Made by a program: the position numbers and the translations under genes. The notes beneath the pieces are model-generated. The model had not been told where the DNA came from, searched no databases, and was given only the letters and a program-made list of their open reading frames with translations. A DNA stretch of 64,000 bases from Liquidambar formosana (taxonomy: Eukaryota; Streptophyta; Magnoliopsida; Saxifragales; Altingiaceae), in assembly GCA_039720395.1 (NCBI GenBank), contig CM077832.1, forward strand, positions 22,965,607-23,029,606. The letters are read 5' to 3'. Each line of letters begins with the position of its first letter. Within the stretch, counting starts at the first letter, position 1. Positions 1 to 10,200 of this stretch are shown here, in pieces.

Positions 1-126
1 CTTGACAATATTGTACTTTGCAGTCCTACTTTGCTCCCCGTACAACTCTTGTAAGTGGAGAAAGATGTCGCGAGCACTTTTCATGGACTCATGTTGCTTC
101 TGAAGCTCAGGGCTCATGGATGCCAT
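1..126 (-). pseudogene. Copia element A, gag fragment (continues from 27432)
   Basis: Read on the minus strand, this piece gives an Angela/BARE-type copia Gag segment with the family signature ELQKQHESM followed by LQELYGEQSR. It continues, in frame and without loss, the Gag segment that ends at 27432: the 27.3 kb element C is inserted between them and GCCAT is duplicated at both ends. The rest of element A's gag-pol lies beyond the left edge. Gag would form the cytoplasmic particle. The segment itself is open, but A's gag also has a one-base deletion near its start (about 27617). Confidence 0.85.
122..126. repeat. Target-site duplication (left) of element C
   Basis: GCCAT immediately precedes the TGTGAACC terminus of C. 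The same five bases follow the other terminus at 27432-27436, as expected for integrase-mediated insertion. Confidence 0.95.
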
Positions 127-2904
127 TGTGAACCCCGGAAATTGGGCCCACGAGGGATTGAAAAGAAAGTGGGTTTGAAAAAGAAAAAGGAAAGGAGTCG
201 CCACCTTATTTTTTAAAGGAAACAAGGAAAACCCTAAAAATCAGGTTGTTTTAGGAAAACAATTTGAATGACTCCATAAAAAAAGGAAAGGCAAAAACCA
301 ATCTTTTGAAAACCAAAGAAATCGGGGATTCGGAGGCTAAGTTATGACATGGGAAGGTTCTAGGCAAAGCCTATAGGCACCCATGTCACCCTTTCGGTCT
401 CTCAGTTCATTTGGGCTAAATTAAAGTCTTTCCATACAAAAATCAGCAAGTATATCATCACAAGAATTGCATGCATATCATATATTTCATTCATCCATCC
501 ATGCATAATAAGCAAATAAAAACAGAAAATAAAAAGAAGAAAAGAAAACATAAATAAACCTAGGATGCTTAGATCCTAGAACGGACTTGAGCCTCACGAA
601 GAGCGCCTACGTACCATGCAACGAAATACATGGATCAAAGTCCACGTAGTTCGATTAGAACTAAGGTTAAATCCTAATACAAACCTATGGTAAAAACCCT
701 AGGTTTCCTTATTTGATCAAAAGAGTTGAATATGATAGAAAGTTTGATTTTAGGAAAGAAATCCACAAAATGGAAACTTTAATAAAAACCAGAATTTTGT
801 TGGTTAAGGAAACCTCTAATTAAACCATAGGATCATATTAAAAATTAACCCTAAATAGGGAGAAGAGAATGAGTTAAGAAGAAAGGTGAATTGGGGCACC
901 TTCACACCCACTTACCTGAGCGCAATTAGCTCCAAGCATTTAGCCATTTCAGACATAAGCAGCCCTATTTGCCATGGGACAAATACCACACCTATTTGCA
1001 CCCTTACAAGTGCTCAAAACCATGCAAAAACACTAACATGCAAATCTGGACAGAATAGTATTATGACCTAAAATCATCCACTAAGCATGCCAATAGCAAA
1101 AACAGCGAACAATAATAAGTCCTAACATATTCCTAGAACCATATCATGCATAAAAACCCTAAAACATACTAACATGCATGCAAAACTATCATGTTTACTC
1201 CATATGAAAAACATATACAGCAAACACGAAGAAAAACCAAATAAAAAAGTCTACTTTATCATGCTATATGAAAACAAACACGAAACAATGACTCTAAAAC
1301 CCTAAACTCACAAATATGCTTAAAAACATACAAAACATACTTTAATCATGCTAAAACCAAACTAAACAGAAATTAAATCATGCATATTAACTAACTAAAG
1401 CAATATAACATGATGAAAATCCTAACTCTAACATGCAATGACACTAATCCTAACACAAGGACAATAGGAGCACACGAATCATAACTATGCATTAAAAACC
1501 TAAAGGACAGCCCTAAAGCATGCTAAACAGTAGATAAAAAATAGATATTCCATGTATATTAACTAGCTAGAGTGTTAATACATGATAAAAAAGTCACCTT
1601 TAACATGCAATAAGCCTAACCCATATGAGAACCTAGTTTAAGCTTGAATAGAGAAGGAGAATACCTTAGGAAGGGCCTTCCTTGCTGCTGTATGCAATTG
1701 TTCGTGGCTCCTCAGGTCTTTAGAGTGAATCAAACCAACACGAATCCTCCTCTTTGTCAAAGTGGTATCACAGCAAAGAGATCAAAACTCACTCAACTTT
1801 GAAAAGAAATAGAAAACAAAAAGAGAACAAGAGAAAAGAAAAAGTGATTCTCGTCACTTTGCAGCAGCAGCAACTTCAATCGCGTTTTTGGGTATGAAAA
1901 CGTTGGATTTGGACAAAGCTTGTGAAATACAAAGTTGTAGAGAATTGAATTATCTTTCTAACAAGACCAATTTCATCAAATTCTGACTTCGGATGAAAAA
2001 GTTATGATTAAAATACGACTGCTGGTTTTCAGAAAATCTGCTGCTGAATTATGACAAATTTCACTCCCTCCAAACCCTCTTCTCCTCTCCCTTGTTTAAA
2101 GACATTAAGAGAGTATTTATAGCTGAAATCTGGAGTTTCCCTTTCCTTCCTGGACTAGGTTTCCTTGGAGAATAATCAAAAGGTATTTTATAATGATAAA
2201 AGACTTCTAATCTGAATAGGAAAAGGAAATTGTCTTTTATAAAAATTGGGAGACTGACCGCTAACACGCATGCACATGTATCGTATGTGCGTACACACAC
2301 TCATCACATACATACACGTGTTAGTGTCATGATAAAAATGGCTAATTTAATAAAATAATTTTCTTTTCATTTTAACCAAAAATCTCATGCTGTGATTCGC
2401 ACTAATTCTTCAAGGATAATCCGTAAATAACCACACTAAACTCATCATCAGGGCCACGGGACTTAAGATGACAACCGGTACAAAATGATGACTAATGAAA
2501 GTCAATTTGAAAAGATTTGGTTGGTAATTGTGAGTCAATTAGAGCTAACCCAAGGAAGGGTCAATTAACCAACTTGAACCACATCGAGCCATTTTAATCC
2601 CGAGCCATCGACTTACCAAATTGACACTAAAAATACCTCTTATGCATCCATATGAACTCCAATTGACAATTTGGAGATCATTCCAAGGTCAAATGAAAAG
2701 TTTGGGACTTAAAAGACGATTATGCCCCTCAAGTCACAAAAGCTCTTATTATCCCTCAAGATCAACTCCAATTTGAACCAAAATTCATATCCATTGTCCT
2801 TGTGACTCTAGAAAACTAATGCAAGTGACTAGACTCAAAAACAAAACAAAAGCATGCATGAAATGATGAGCCCTAGTAAGGTGGTGCAAAAATGGGGTGT
2901 GACA
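127..2904 (-). repeat. 3' LTR of element C
   Basis: Almost identical to 24655-27431. On the minus strand it starts TGTCACACCCC and ends GGGTTCACA. A TATA box (minus TATAAATA) lies at 2114-2121, leaving a long U5. The segment at 607-649 holds the CTACGT...ACGTAG hairpin that recurs in the LTRs of D and downstream of pol. Confidence 0.95.
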
Positions 2905-2917
2905 GAAGCCCCTCATT
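2905..2917 (-). promoter_or_regulatory. Polypurine tract of element C
   Basis: On the minus strand AATGAGGGGCTTC abuts the 3' LTR start TGTCACACC. Such a purine-rich tract primes plus-strand DNA synthesis. The same tract is at the same place in element D (41618-41630). Confidence 0.85.
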
Positions 2918-2946
2918 GGCGAACAAGTTACACTTGTGAACCAATG
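2914..2946. repeat. Inverted repeat next to the polypurine tract
   Basis: CATTGGCGAACAAGT faces ACTTGTGAACCAATG across three bases, a stem with a small interior mismatch. Element D has the same structure at 41627-41659 with a compensatory pair change, ACAAGT/ACTTGT in C and GCAAGT/ACTTGC in D. Confidence 0.75.
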
Positions 2947-3039
2947 ATAAAGAACAACCCATTTTTGGCCAAAAAGCCCGGAGAAATCACACACTGATAC
3001 CAACAATGATGGGAGGTTGAAAACCTGAGACTGAAATAA
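2947..3039. other. Spacer between polypurine tract and tandem array
   Basis: Non-coding link of about 90 bases in C's 3' tail. Its start (AACAACCCATTTTT) matches element D just inside its own 3' LTR, so it belongs to the element. No ORF or other motif is seen. Confidence 0.6.
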
Positions 3040-5110
3040 GGAAGTGTACTCAAGTCATGAGTATACTTAAACCACTGGGGGTTGATGATTGTCAAGAGAA
3101 GCATATTCAAGCCACTACGAATGAACATACTTTTGAAACGGAGAAATATATTCTAGTCATGAATATATTTAATCAAGTGATGAGAATGAGATCTGAAAAG
3201 TACGTTCAAGTGATGAACATACCTTTGAAATGGAGAAATATATCCAAGCGATGGATATACTTAACCAAGTAAGTGACAAAATATCTGAGAAGTATACTCA
3301 AGTGATGAGTATACCATTGAAATGGAGAAATATATTCAGGTCACGAATATATTTAACCAAGTAATGTGAGAATGAAATCTGAGAAGTATACTCAAGTGGT
3401 GAGGATACTTAATGATTGAGAAAGACTGAGAAGTACGTTCAAGTGATGAACATACTTTTGAAAAATGAGAAATATATTCAGGTCACGAACTAAGTAAGAT
3501 AGAGAATGAACTGAGAAGTATACTCAAGTGATGAGTATACCATTGAAATGGAGAAATATATTCAAGTGATGAATATATTTAACCAAGTAAGTGACAAATA
3601 ATCTGAGAAGTATGTTCAAGTGATGAACATACCATTGAAATGGAGAAATATACCCAAGCGATGGATATACTTAACCAAGTAGTATAAGAATAATCTGAGA
3701 GGTGTATTCAAGTGATGAGTGTACTTTTGAAATGGAGAAATATATTCAGGTCACGAACATATTTAACCAAGTGATGAAAAAGATGCTGAGAAATATACTC
3801 AAGTGATGAGTATACTTAATGATTGAAAAAGACTGAGAAGTACGTTCAAGTGATGAACACACTTTTGAAATGGAGAAATGTATCCAAGTGATGGATATAT
3901 TTAACCAAGTAAGCTGAGAAGTACACTCAAGTGATGAGCATACCATTGAAATGGAGAAATATATCCAAACGACGGATATATTTAACCAAGTAAGATAAGA
4001 ATAATCTGAGAAGTGTACTCAAGTGATGAGTACACCATTGAAATGGAGAAATATATTCTAGTCATGAATATACTTAACCAAGTAAGTGACAAGTATGTTT
4101 GAGTGATAAACATACCATTGAAATAGAGAAATATATCCAAGTGATGGATATACTTAACCAAGTAAGTGACAAGTATGTTTAAGTGATAAACATACCATTG
4201 AAATAGAGAAATATATCCAAGCGATGGATATACTTAAGCAAGTAAGATAGAGAATAATCTGAGAAGTGTACTCAAGTGATGAGTACACCATTGAAATGGA
4301 GAAATATTCTAGTCATGAATATATTTAACCAAGTAAGTGACAAATATTCTGAGAAGTATGTTCAAGTGATGAACATACTATTGAAATGGAGAAATATATT
4401 CAAGTGATGAATATACTTAACCAAGTAAGTGGCAAAATATCTGAGAAGTATACTCAAGTGATGAGTATACCATTGAAATGGAAAAAATATACCCAAGTGG
4501 TGGATATACTTAACCAAGTAAGTGACAAATGATCTGAGAAGTATGTTCAAGTGATGAACATACCATTGAAATGGAAAAAATATACCCAAGTGGTGGATAT
4601 ACTTAACCAAGTAAGTGACAAATGATCTGAGAAGTATGTTCAAGTGATGAACATACCATTGAAATGGAGAAATATACCCAAGCGATGGATATACTTAACC
4701 AAGTAAGTGACGAAATATCTGAGAAGTATACTCGAGTGATGAGTATACCATTGAAATGGAGAAATATATTCAAGTGATGAATATATTTAACCAAGTAAGT
4801 GATAATGAGGATCTGAAACTAGGAAGCATATTCAATGGGTGAACATGCTTTTGAAATGGAAGAATATATTCAAGTGATGAATATATTCAACCAAGTATGA
4901 TAGAGAATGAGAATTTGAAGCTGAGAAGCATATTCAAAGAGTGAATACACTTTTGAAATGGAAGAATATATTCAAGTGATGAGTATATTCAACCAAGTGG
5001 GATGGAAAATCAAGAATTTGAAACTGAGGAGTATATTCAAAGGGTGAATACACTTTTGAAATGGAAGAATATATTCAAGTGATGAATACATTCAACCAAG
5101 TGAGATGAAA
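3040..5110. repeat. 3' tail tandem array of C: about 92-bp units made of short hairpins
   Basis: Units start near CTGAGAAG at 4349, 4441, 4534, 4627 and 4719, a period of 92-93 bp. Each unit carries two modules of the form arm-loop-arm, with the loop near AAGTGAT. Arms differ between modules but stay complementary: GTATACTCA with TGAGTATAC, GTATGTTCA with TGAACATAC, ATATTCA with TGAATAT, TATATCC with GGATATA. Fixed spacers CATTGAAATGGAGAAA and TTAACCAAGTAAGTGACAAA separate them. Units decay towards 4800-5110. Repeats in the 3' untranslated region are typical of Tat elements and can seed satellites. Small ORFs inside the array are repeat artefacts. Confidence 0.92.
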
Positions 5111-5384
5111 AATCAAGATTTGACATGAGGATATATGATCAATTTATCAAGATTAAACAAGCATGGTGCAAGAGGAAAGTGTCTTAACACATTGTCACTT
5201 GAGTTGGCATGGCACAGGGGAAATATATTCAACCCTTTTGAACATAAAATCAATTCAAGGAATTGATTTCAAGATGGAATTTGATTGATTTTAAGCTCAA
5301 AAATGGTTGAATATCTCATTTGGAAGGAGGTTTGATCACGCGTCAAGGCGAGACAAAGCGAGAAGCAAAACCAAAACAAAGTGG
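5111..5384. other. Region upstream of the antisense-ORF promoter
   Basis: Unique AT-rich sequence between the tandem array and the GC-rich hairpin. The last 50 bases (GCGTCAAG ... AAAGTGGCT) resemble the sequence before the matching hairpin in the LTR of element D (about 40804-40830). No ORF of note. Confidence 0.5.
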
Positions 5385-5442
5385 CTTGGGTGACCACCAG
5401 GCCTCGGAAGGCTAGCCGCCCAGGCCTGGGTGGTTACCCGAG
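5385..5442. promoter_or_regulatory. GC-rich hairpin shared with Tat LTRs, upstream of the antisense ORF
   Basis: GGGTGACCACC and GGTGGTTACCC form the arms around a GC-rich centre with GGCTAGCCGCC. Closely related hairpins lie in the LTR of element D (40831-40910) and, more diverged, of element B (36255-36356), each about 190 bases upstream of that LTR's TATA box. Here it is about 90 bases upstream of the plus-strand TATA box of the antisense ORF. C's own LTRs do not contain it. Confidence 0.7.
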
Positions 5443-5529
5443 CCCGAAGCGGAAATCCCACTTTGAATAGGAAACTTCCTATTCTGATGGGTTTTTTCCT
5501 ATTTGAACTTGGATTTGTGACCTTTTCCC

Positions 5530-5537
5530 TATAAAAA
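5530..5537 (+). promoter_or_regulatory. TATA box of the antisense ORF
   Basis: TATAAAAA lies 49 bases before the ATG at 5586, a spacing that suits a plant core promoter with a short leader. It would drive plus-strand transcription, opposite to the element's own transcript. Confidence 0.6.
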
Positions 5538-5585
5538 CACATCCAAGAGGTTCCTAAACCTACTTGTATTCATTCATTAGAAATT

Positions 5586-6359
5586 ATGGAGGCTCTAGAC
5601 AAATTTTTAGGAGGGTTTTTGAGAGTTATGAGTGCTGAAGCAAAATCTGAGTTCAAGTGCTTTGGCTTGGATCCATTGCTCTCCTTGAGGCATGTGAGGC
5701 TTGAAACGAACCTCTTGACTGCTGCTACATATTTTTGGGATCCTCAAGTTCATGTGTTCCGCTTCAACTATGAAGAACTGTGCCCAACCATGGAGGAATT
5801 CTGTGCATTGTATGGAGTTTCAACGGTAGGTCCTTTCATTCTCCCTACTCCTCGCCCAAGCTTTCTTACTTCTTTCTCCAATCTACTTGGGATTCACTCA
5901 CAATATGCCTCTACGTTTGTAAAGGACCATATGGTAGACTTGATGAAATTGGCAACCCCTTTTTTAGCTTGTGATAGTAAAGGTATTCTGAATTTTACCT
6001 TTCCTATTAAGCATGCACTTGCCTTTTGCCTCATTGGTCGTTTTCTTATTTCCACTGGTACTCCACATGTTCCCGTTCAAATCTATGACTTGATTCCTCT
6101 CCTTGCCAAGGGCCATAACTTGATTCCCATGGTGCTAGCTGAAACCCTGAATGGTTTGGATAAAACTCATGAGGACCCAAAGGTTCCTTTAGGAGGTAGC
6201 CGCATTCTACTGCAGATGTGGTTGCTTGAAAGACTGAATTTCTTGTCACCAGTTGCCATTACACCATACAAGCCCCAGCATTACTGCCTTCACCGCATTG
6301 AATTACCTGGGCAATTTTCATTGAGAGATTGGCTAGGTTACTACCAAACCCTTTCTTAG
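5586..6359 (+). pseudogene. Antisense ORF of element C (plant-mobile-domain-like), N-terminal part
   Basis: The frame is open for 257 codons from an ATG 49 bases after a TATA box. It starts MEALDKFLGGFL and contains WDPQVHVFRFNYEELCPTME, which resembles the N-terminal part of the aminotransferase-like plant mobile domain found in plant transposons and in antisense ORFs of Tat elements. The biochemical role is unknown. The frame stops at 6357-6359, but similarity seems to continue in another frame (DFWMRH ... VYFLLLAFKG, about 6413-6490) after a shift near 6340-6355, with an additional stop near 6397. The basic C-terminus is back in the first frame at 6600. So the gene is broken late but largely preserved. 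The domain name comes from remembered family features, not from a search. Confidence 0.7.
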
Positions 6360-6599
6360 AGGAGTGTCAAGTGGTTTGTATTCATATGGGGTTGCAGTGA
6401 CCAGGTGCTTCTGCGGACTTCTGGATGCGCCATGGTGAGACTCATAGGACTGAGGTCTACTTCCTTCTATTGGCCTTCAAGGGTTCTACGTCAGATGGGC
6501 GCCATGCAAACCATACCCACTTCCTTGAAAGGTGACTATCCTGTGGTGCCCGCGGGTCTTTCTGTAGTGACTTAGGCGAAGGACCGATGGCCTAGCAAG
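6360..6599 (+). pseudogene. Frameshifted middle part of the antisense ORF
   Basis: The plus strand in the frame of position 6413 reads DFWMRHGETH and VYFLLLAFKG, hydrophobic and aromatic residues expected of the same domain, but with a stop near 6397. This links the 257-codon part to the basic tail that begins at 6600. Confidence 0.55.
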
Positions 6600-6875
6600 T
6601 TGATACTAACCCAAGTTACGAATACTGATGGTCCATATATGATGAGCCCCGAGTATAAGGAATGGTTGAAAAGCAATTTAGGTGAGAGAGAGACTACTCG
6701 AAGAGAAAGGATTTTTGGACTTATCAAGAACAACGAACTTGGATCTTGCAGAGAAGATATTATGGAAGCAGTGACAGCAGCTTATGAACATGACTTGAGG
6801 AAGAAAAGAAGACATGAAAGAGAGAAGAAGAAAGCTGAGGAGCGAGCTGCAAAGAGGCTCAAGAAAATAGAATAG
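6600..6875 (+). pseudogene. Antisense ORF of element C, C-terminal basic coiled-coil part
   Basis: Open in the same frame as the part at 5586-6359. The last 30 residues are dominated by K, R and E (KKRRHEREKKKAEERAAKR), a likely basic helix or nuclear-localisation-like tail. Two AATAAA signals follow at 6948-6953 and 6962-6967, so 5530-6970 looks like one antisense transcription unit. Confidence 0.6.
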
Positions 6876-6947
6876 GATATTTATGGCATATTTATAGTTC
6901 TTTTACTTAATACCAATGAATTGCTATGTCAATCAATTTTAGTTTTG

Positions 6948-6967
6948 AATAAATTGCCAATAATAAA
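6948..6967 (+). terminator. Poly(A) signals of the antisense unit
   Basis: AATAAA occurs at 6948-6953 and 6962-6967, 73 to 92 bases after the antisense stop codon, in an AT-rich stretch followed by a T-rich tract. This is a typical plant polyadenylation context. Confidence 0.5.
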
Positions 6968-7026
6968 TCAAATTTGGGATTTTCTTGTTTGATTTAGACC
7001 GCACCCAAGGTAACTTTATGGGTTGC

Positions 7027-7146
7027 CTACGTATCTCCATGGTTTTTTCTTCTTTTTTTTTTTTGTTTTTGTTTTGTTTTTTTTTTGTTTTGTTTTTTTT
7101 TTGTTTTTTTTTTTTGTTTTTGAATGGAGAATCAGGTCTTACGTAG
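7027..7146. repeat. CTACGT...ACGTAG hairpin with T-rich loop, downstream of pol
   Basis: Outer arms CTACGT (7027-7032) and ACGTAG (7141-7146) and inner arms TCTCCAT (7034-7040) and ATGGAGA (7124-7130) enclose a T-rich tract at about 7041-7121, A-rich in the pol sense. Element C's LTRs (607-649, 25135-25177) and D's LTR (39010-39052) hold a shorter hairpin with the same CTACG-type outer arms and CCATG/CATGG inner arms. Confidence 0.7.
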
Positions 7147-7203
7147 TTCTTATGCCTTAACTTTTGCCTAGGCCGCCCTTACGGGTTTTCAACCTAGCAG
7201 GCC

Positions 7204-10200
7204 TCAAACATGATATTTTTTCAATTGGTCCAAATTAGTTGGACGAGCGAACTCAATTCCATCTAAATCCATGAGGCGAACAGCCCCTGCTGGCAATATC
7301 TCTTTGATAATGTATGGCCCACCCCAACTTGGCTTGAATTTTCCCCGCGGATCGAACACTGGAGCTCTGATTTCTTTCATCACTACATCCCCTTTCTTTA
7401 GACCTTGATCTTTGACATGCTTGTTGAATGCTCTGGCAACTCTCCGTTGATACCCCTGAACATGATACAGCGCCCTTAAACGCCTTTCATCCAGCAAAGC
7501 TAACTCATCATAGCGGCTCTTAACCCAGTCCACTTCTGTTATCTGGCTCTCCACGGCAACTCTTAGTGAAGGAACTTCCAATTCAACTGGCAACACGGCC
7601 TCCATTCCATAAACTAGAGAATAAGGGGTAGCCCCTGTTGACGATCTTATTGATGTTCTGTAACCCCATAGAGCCAATGGCAACTTCTCATGCCAGTCTG
7701 TGTGTGAGTCCGCAGTCTTCTGTAGTATCTTCTTGATGTTCTTGTTAGCTGCTTCCACCGCTCCATTAGTCTGAGGACGGTATGGTGATGACAGATGGTG
7801 AACTATGCCGTACTTTTGCAAGAGCTCATGGGTTTCTTTCTGAAAGTGCTGGCCATTGTCTGAGATAACTTCATGCGGTACCCCATATCGATAGATGATG
7901 CTGTGTTGTATGAACTGTGCTACCTTCTTGGAATTCAAGGTCTTGAAGGACGCTGCTTCCACCCACTTAGTGAAGTAGTCGATGGCAACCAAGATGTATT
8001 CATGCCCATTTGACACCTTTGGCTTGATCTGTCCGATGATATCTATCCCCCATACCGCGAATGGCCATGGTGACGACATACTTGTTAAAGGCATAGAAGG
8101 CAAATGTTGTCCACTGGCGAACAGTTGGCATTTGTGGCACTTCTTGACATGTGCGTGGCAGTCTCTTTCCATGGTAGACCAATAATAGCCTAACCTCATG
8201 ATTTTCTTAGCTAACATATAGCCATTCATATGCGGAGCCCCTATCCCTTCATGGATTTCTTTAATCAGATGCTCGGCTTCTTCCTCGGTGACACACAGCA
8301 GGTGGATCCCATCGTATGATCTCCGATATAGCTTTCCTCCACAAAGTACATAGTGACTTGCCAACCGCCTTAGGGTTTTTCTATCAATGCGAGATGCTCC
8401 TTCTAGGTACTCCCTTTCTTCAATGAACTTCTTTATGTCATGGAACCACGGACGGCCATCATTCACTTCCCCTCCTCGGATTGCACAATAGTACACAGGC
8501 TTGTCTCGGCATTCTATTACCAACGGCTTCACATTTCCCCCTTCAGGTATCTCCACCATGGATGCTAGGGTCGCCAAGGCATCGGCGAACTGGTTCTTGT
8601 TTCTTGAAAGGTAGTTGAACTCTATCTCTGAGAACTCCTTGGTTAGAGCTTCCAGATAGGCATGGTAGGGTAGCAGCTTCTCATCTCGAGTTTTCCATTC
8701 CCCTTTTATCTGACAGATGATTAGCGCCGAGTCCCCGAACACTTCTAATTCTTTAATCCCTAATTCAAGTGCCGCTTCTAGTGCTAGGATACAGGCCTCA
8801 TATTCAGCAATGTTATTGGTGGCTTCGAACCCCAACTTGACCGCCAACGGTGTAAATGCCTCTTCGGGTGAGACCAGCAGGACTCCTATCCCATAACCTT
8901 TCTTATTGGCTGCCCCATCGAAGTATACTCTCCAAGTTTTTCTACCAATCTCTAGCACGTCCTCATCTGGGAATTGATCGTTGAACGGAGCGGATGATGA
9001 CACCGGACAGCTGGCTAGGTAGTCTGCGATGACGCTTCCCTTGATAGACTTCTGATTCACGTACTTGATGTCGAATTCATTGAGGAGAATTGACCATCGA
9101 GCAGTTCTGAATGACAATACTGGCCTTTCTACCAGGTACTTCAACGGGTCCATGCGACTTATCAAGAACACTTCGAAGGACATCATGTAGTGCCGGAGTT
9201 TCTGCATCGCCCATACTAGTGCCACACAAGCCTTTTCAATTGCATTGTACTTCACTTCATAGTCTGTCATTTTCTTGCTTAAGTAATAAATGGCATTCTC
9301 CTTTGTAGACCCTTCGAGATATTGAGCTAACAAAGCTCCCGTCGCGGTTTCGGTGACCGTTAAGTATAACAAAAGCGGCGCACCTTGCCGTGGGGGAACT
9401 AAGATTGGAGGATTGCTCAAGTATCTCTTAATGGTCTCAAAGGCCTCTTGGCATTCTTCGTTCCATACTTTTGGCACACCTTTCTTAAGCAATTTGAAGA
9501 TTGGTTCGCAAACCATGGTCAAGTTGGCAATGAATCGGCTTATGTATTGAACTCTTCCCAGAAAACCCCGGATCTGCTTCTCAGTGCTAGGCGGCTCCAT
9601 CTCCACAATAGCTTTTATCTTCCCTGGGTCCACTTCGATACTTCTCTGAGTGATCATAAACCCCAATAGCTTGCCTGCAGTGACGCCGAAAGCACACTTC
9701 TGTGGGTTGAGACGGAGATTGTACTTTTTTGCTCGCTCTAAGAATTTCTCTAGTGCCTTGAAATGCCCTTCCCTATCCACGGACTTCACGATCATATCAT
9801 CGACGTAAACCTCGACTTCCTTATGGATCATATCATGCAATAGGGTCGTAGCTGCTCTTTGGTAAGTAGCCCCAGCGTTTCTTAAGCCAAAAGGCATTAC
9901 CTTGTAACAGTACGTTCCCCATTGCGTGATAAAGGCTGTTTTCTCTATGTCTTGAGGCGCCATCTTTATCTGGTTATACCCGGAGAATCCGTCCATGAAG
10001 GAGAGGAGTGCATGTCCCACTGTACTATCCACCAACACGTCGATATGGGGTAAAGGAAAGTCATCCTTAGGGCTCGCGGCGTTGAGATCTCGGAAATCGA
10101 CACACATCCTCACTTTCCCATCTTTTTTAGGCACAGGCACTATATTCGACAACCACTCGGGGTACTCCACAACTTGAAGGAAACCCGCGTCTAGTTGTTT

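Noticed and set aside
886..1071. 61-codon ORF in C's LTR, repeated at 25414-25599
   Set aside because: Both copies are LTR duplicates, antisense to the element, and give a low-complexity peptide without any domain.
2061..2300. 79-codon minus ORF in the LTR (also 26588-26827)
   Set aside because: It overlaps the TATA box and promoter region of the LTR; its duplication follows from the LTR pair.
3057..4794. Small ORFs within the tandem array (for example 3057-3272, 4362-4643, 4603-4794)
   Set aside because: Their proteins merely mirror the repeat unit; no start context or homology beyond the repeats.
3040..5110. Regularly spaced short palindromic repeats resembling a CRISPR array
   Set aside because: Units are about 92 bp in direct tandem without unique spacers, lie in a plant retrotransposon 3' tail, and no cas genes are present.
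7041..7121. T-rich tract as the poly(A) tail of a retroposed sequence
   Set aside because: It is the loop of a hairpin whose arms flank it, is interrupted by regular G residues, and has no target duplication.
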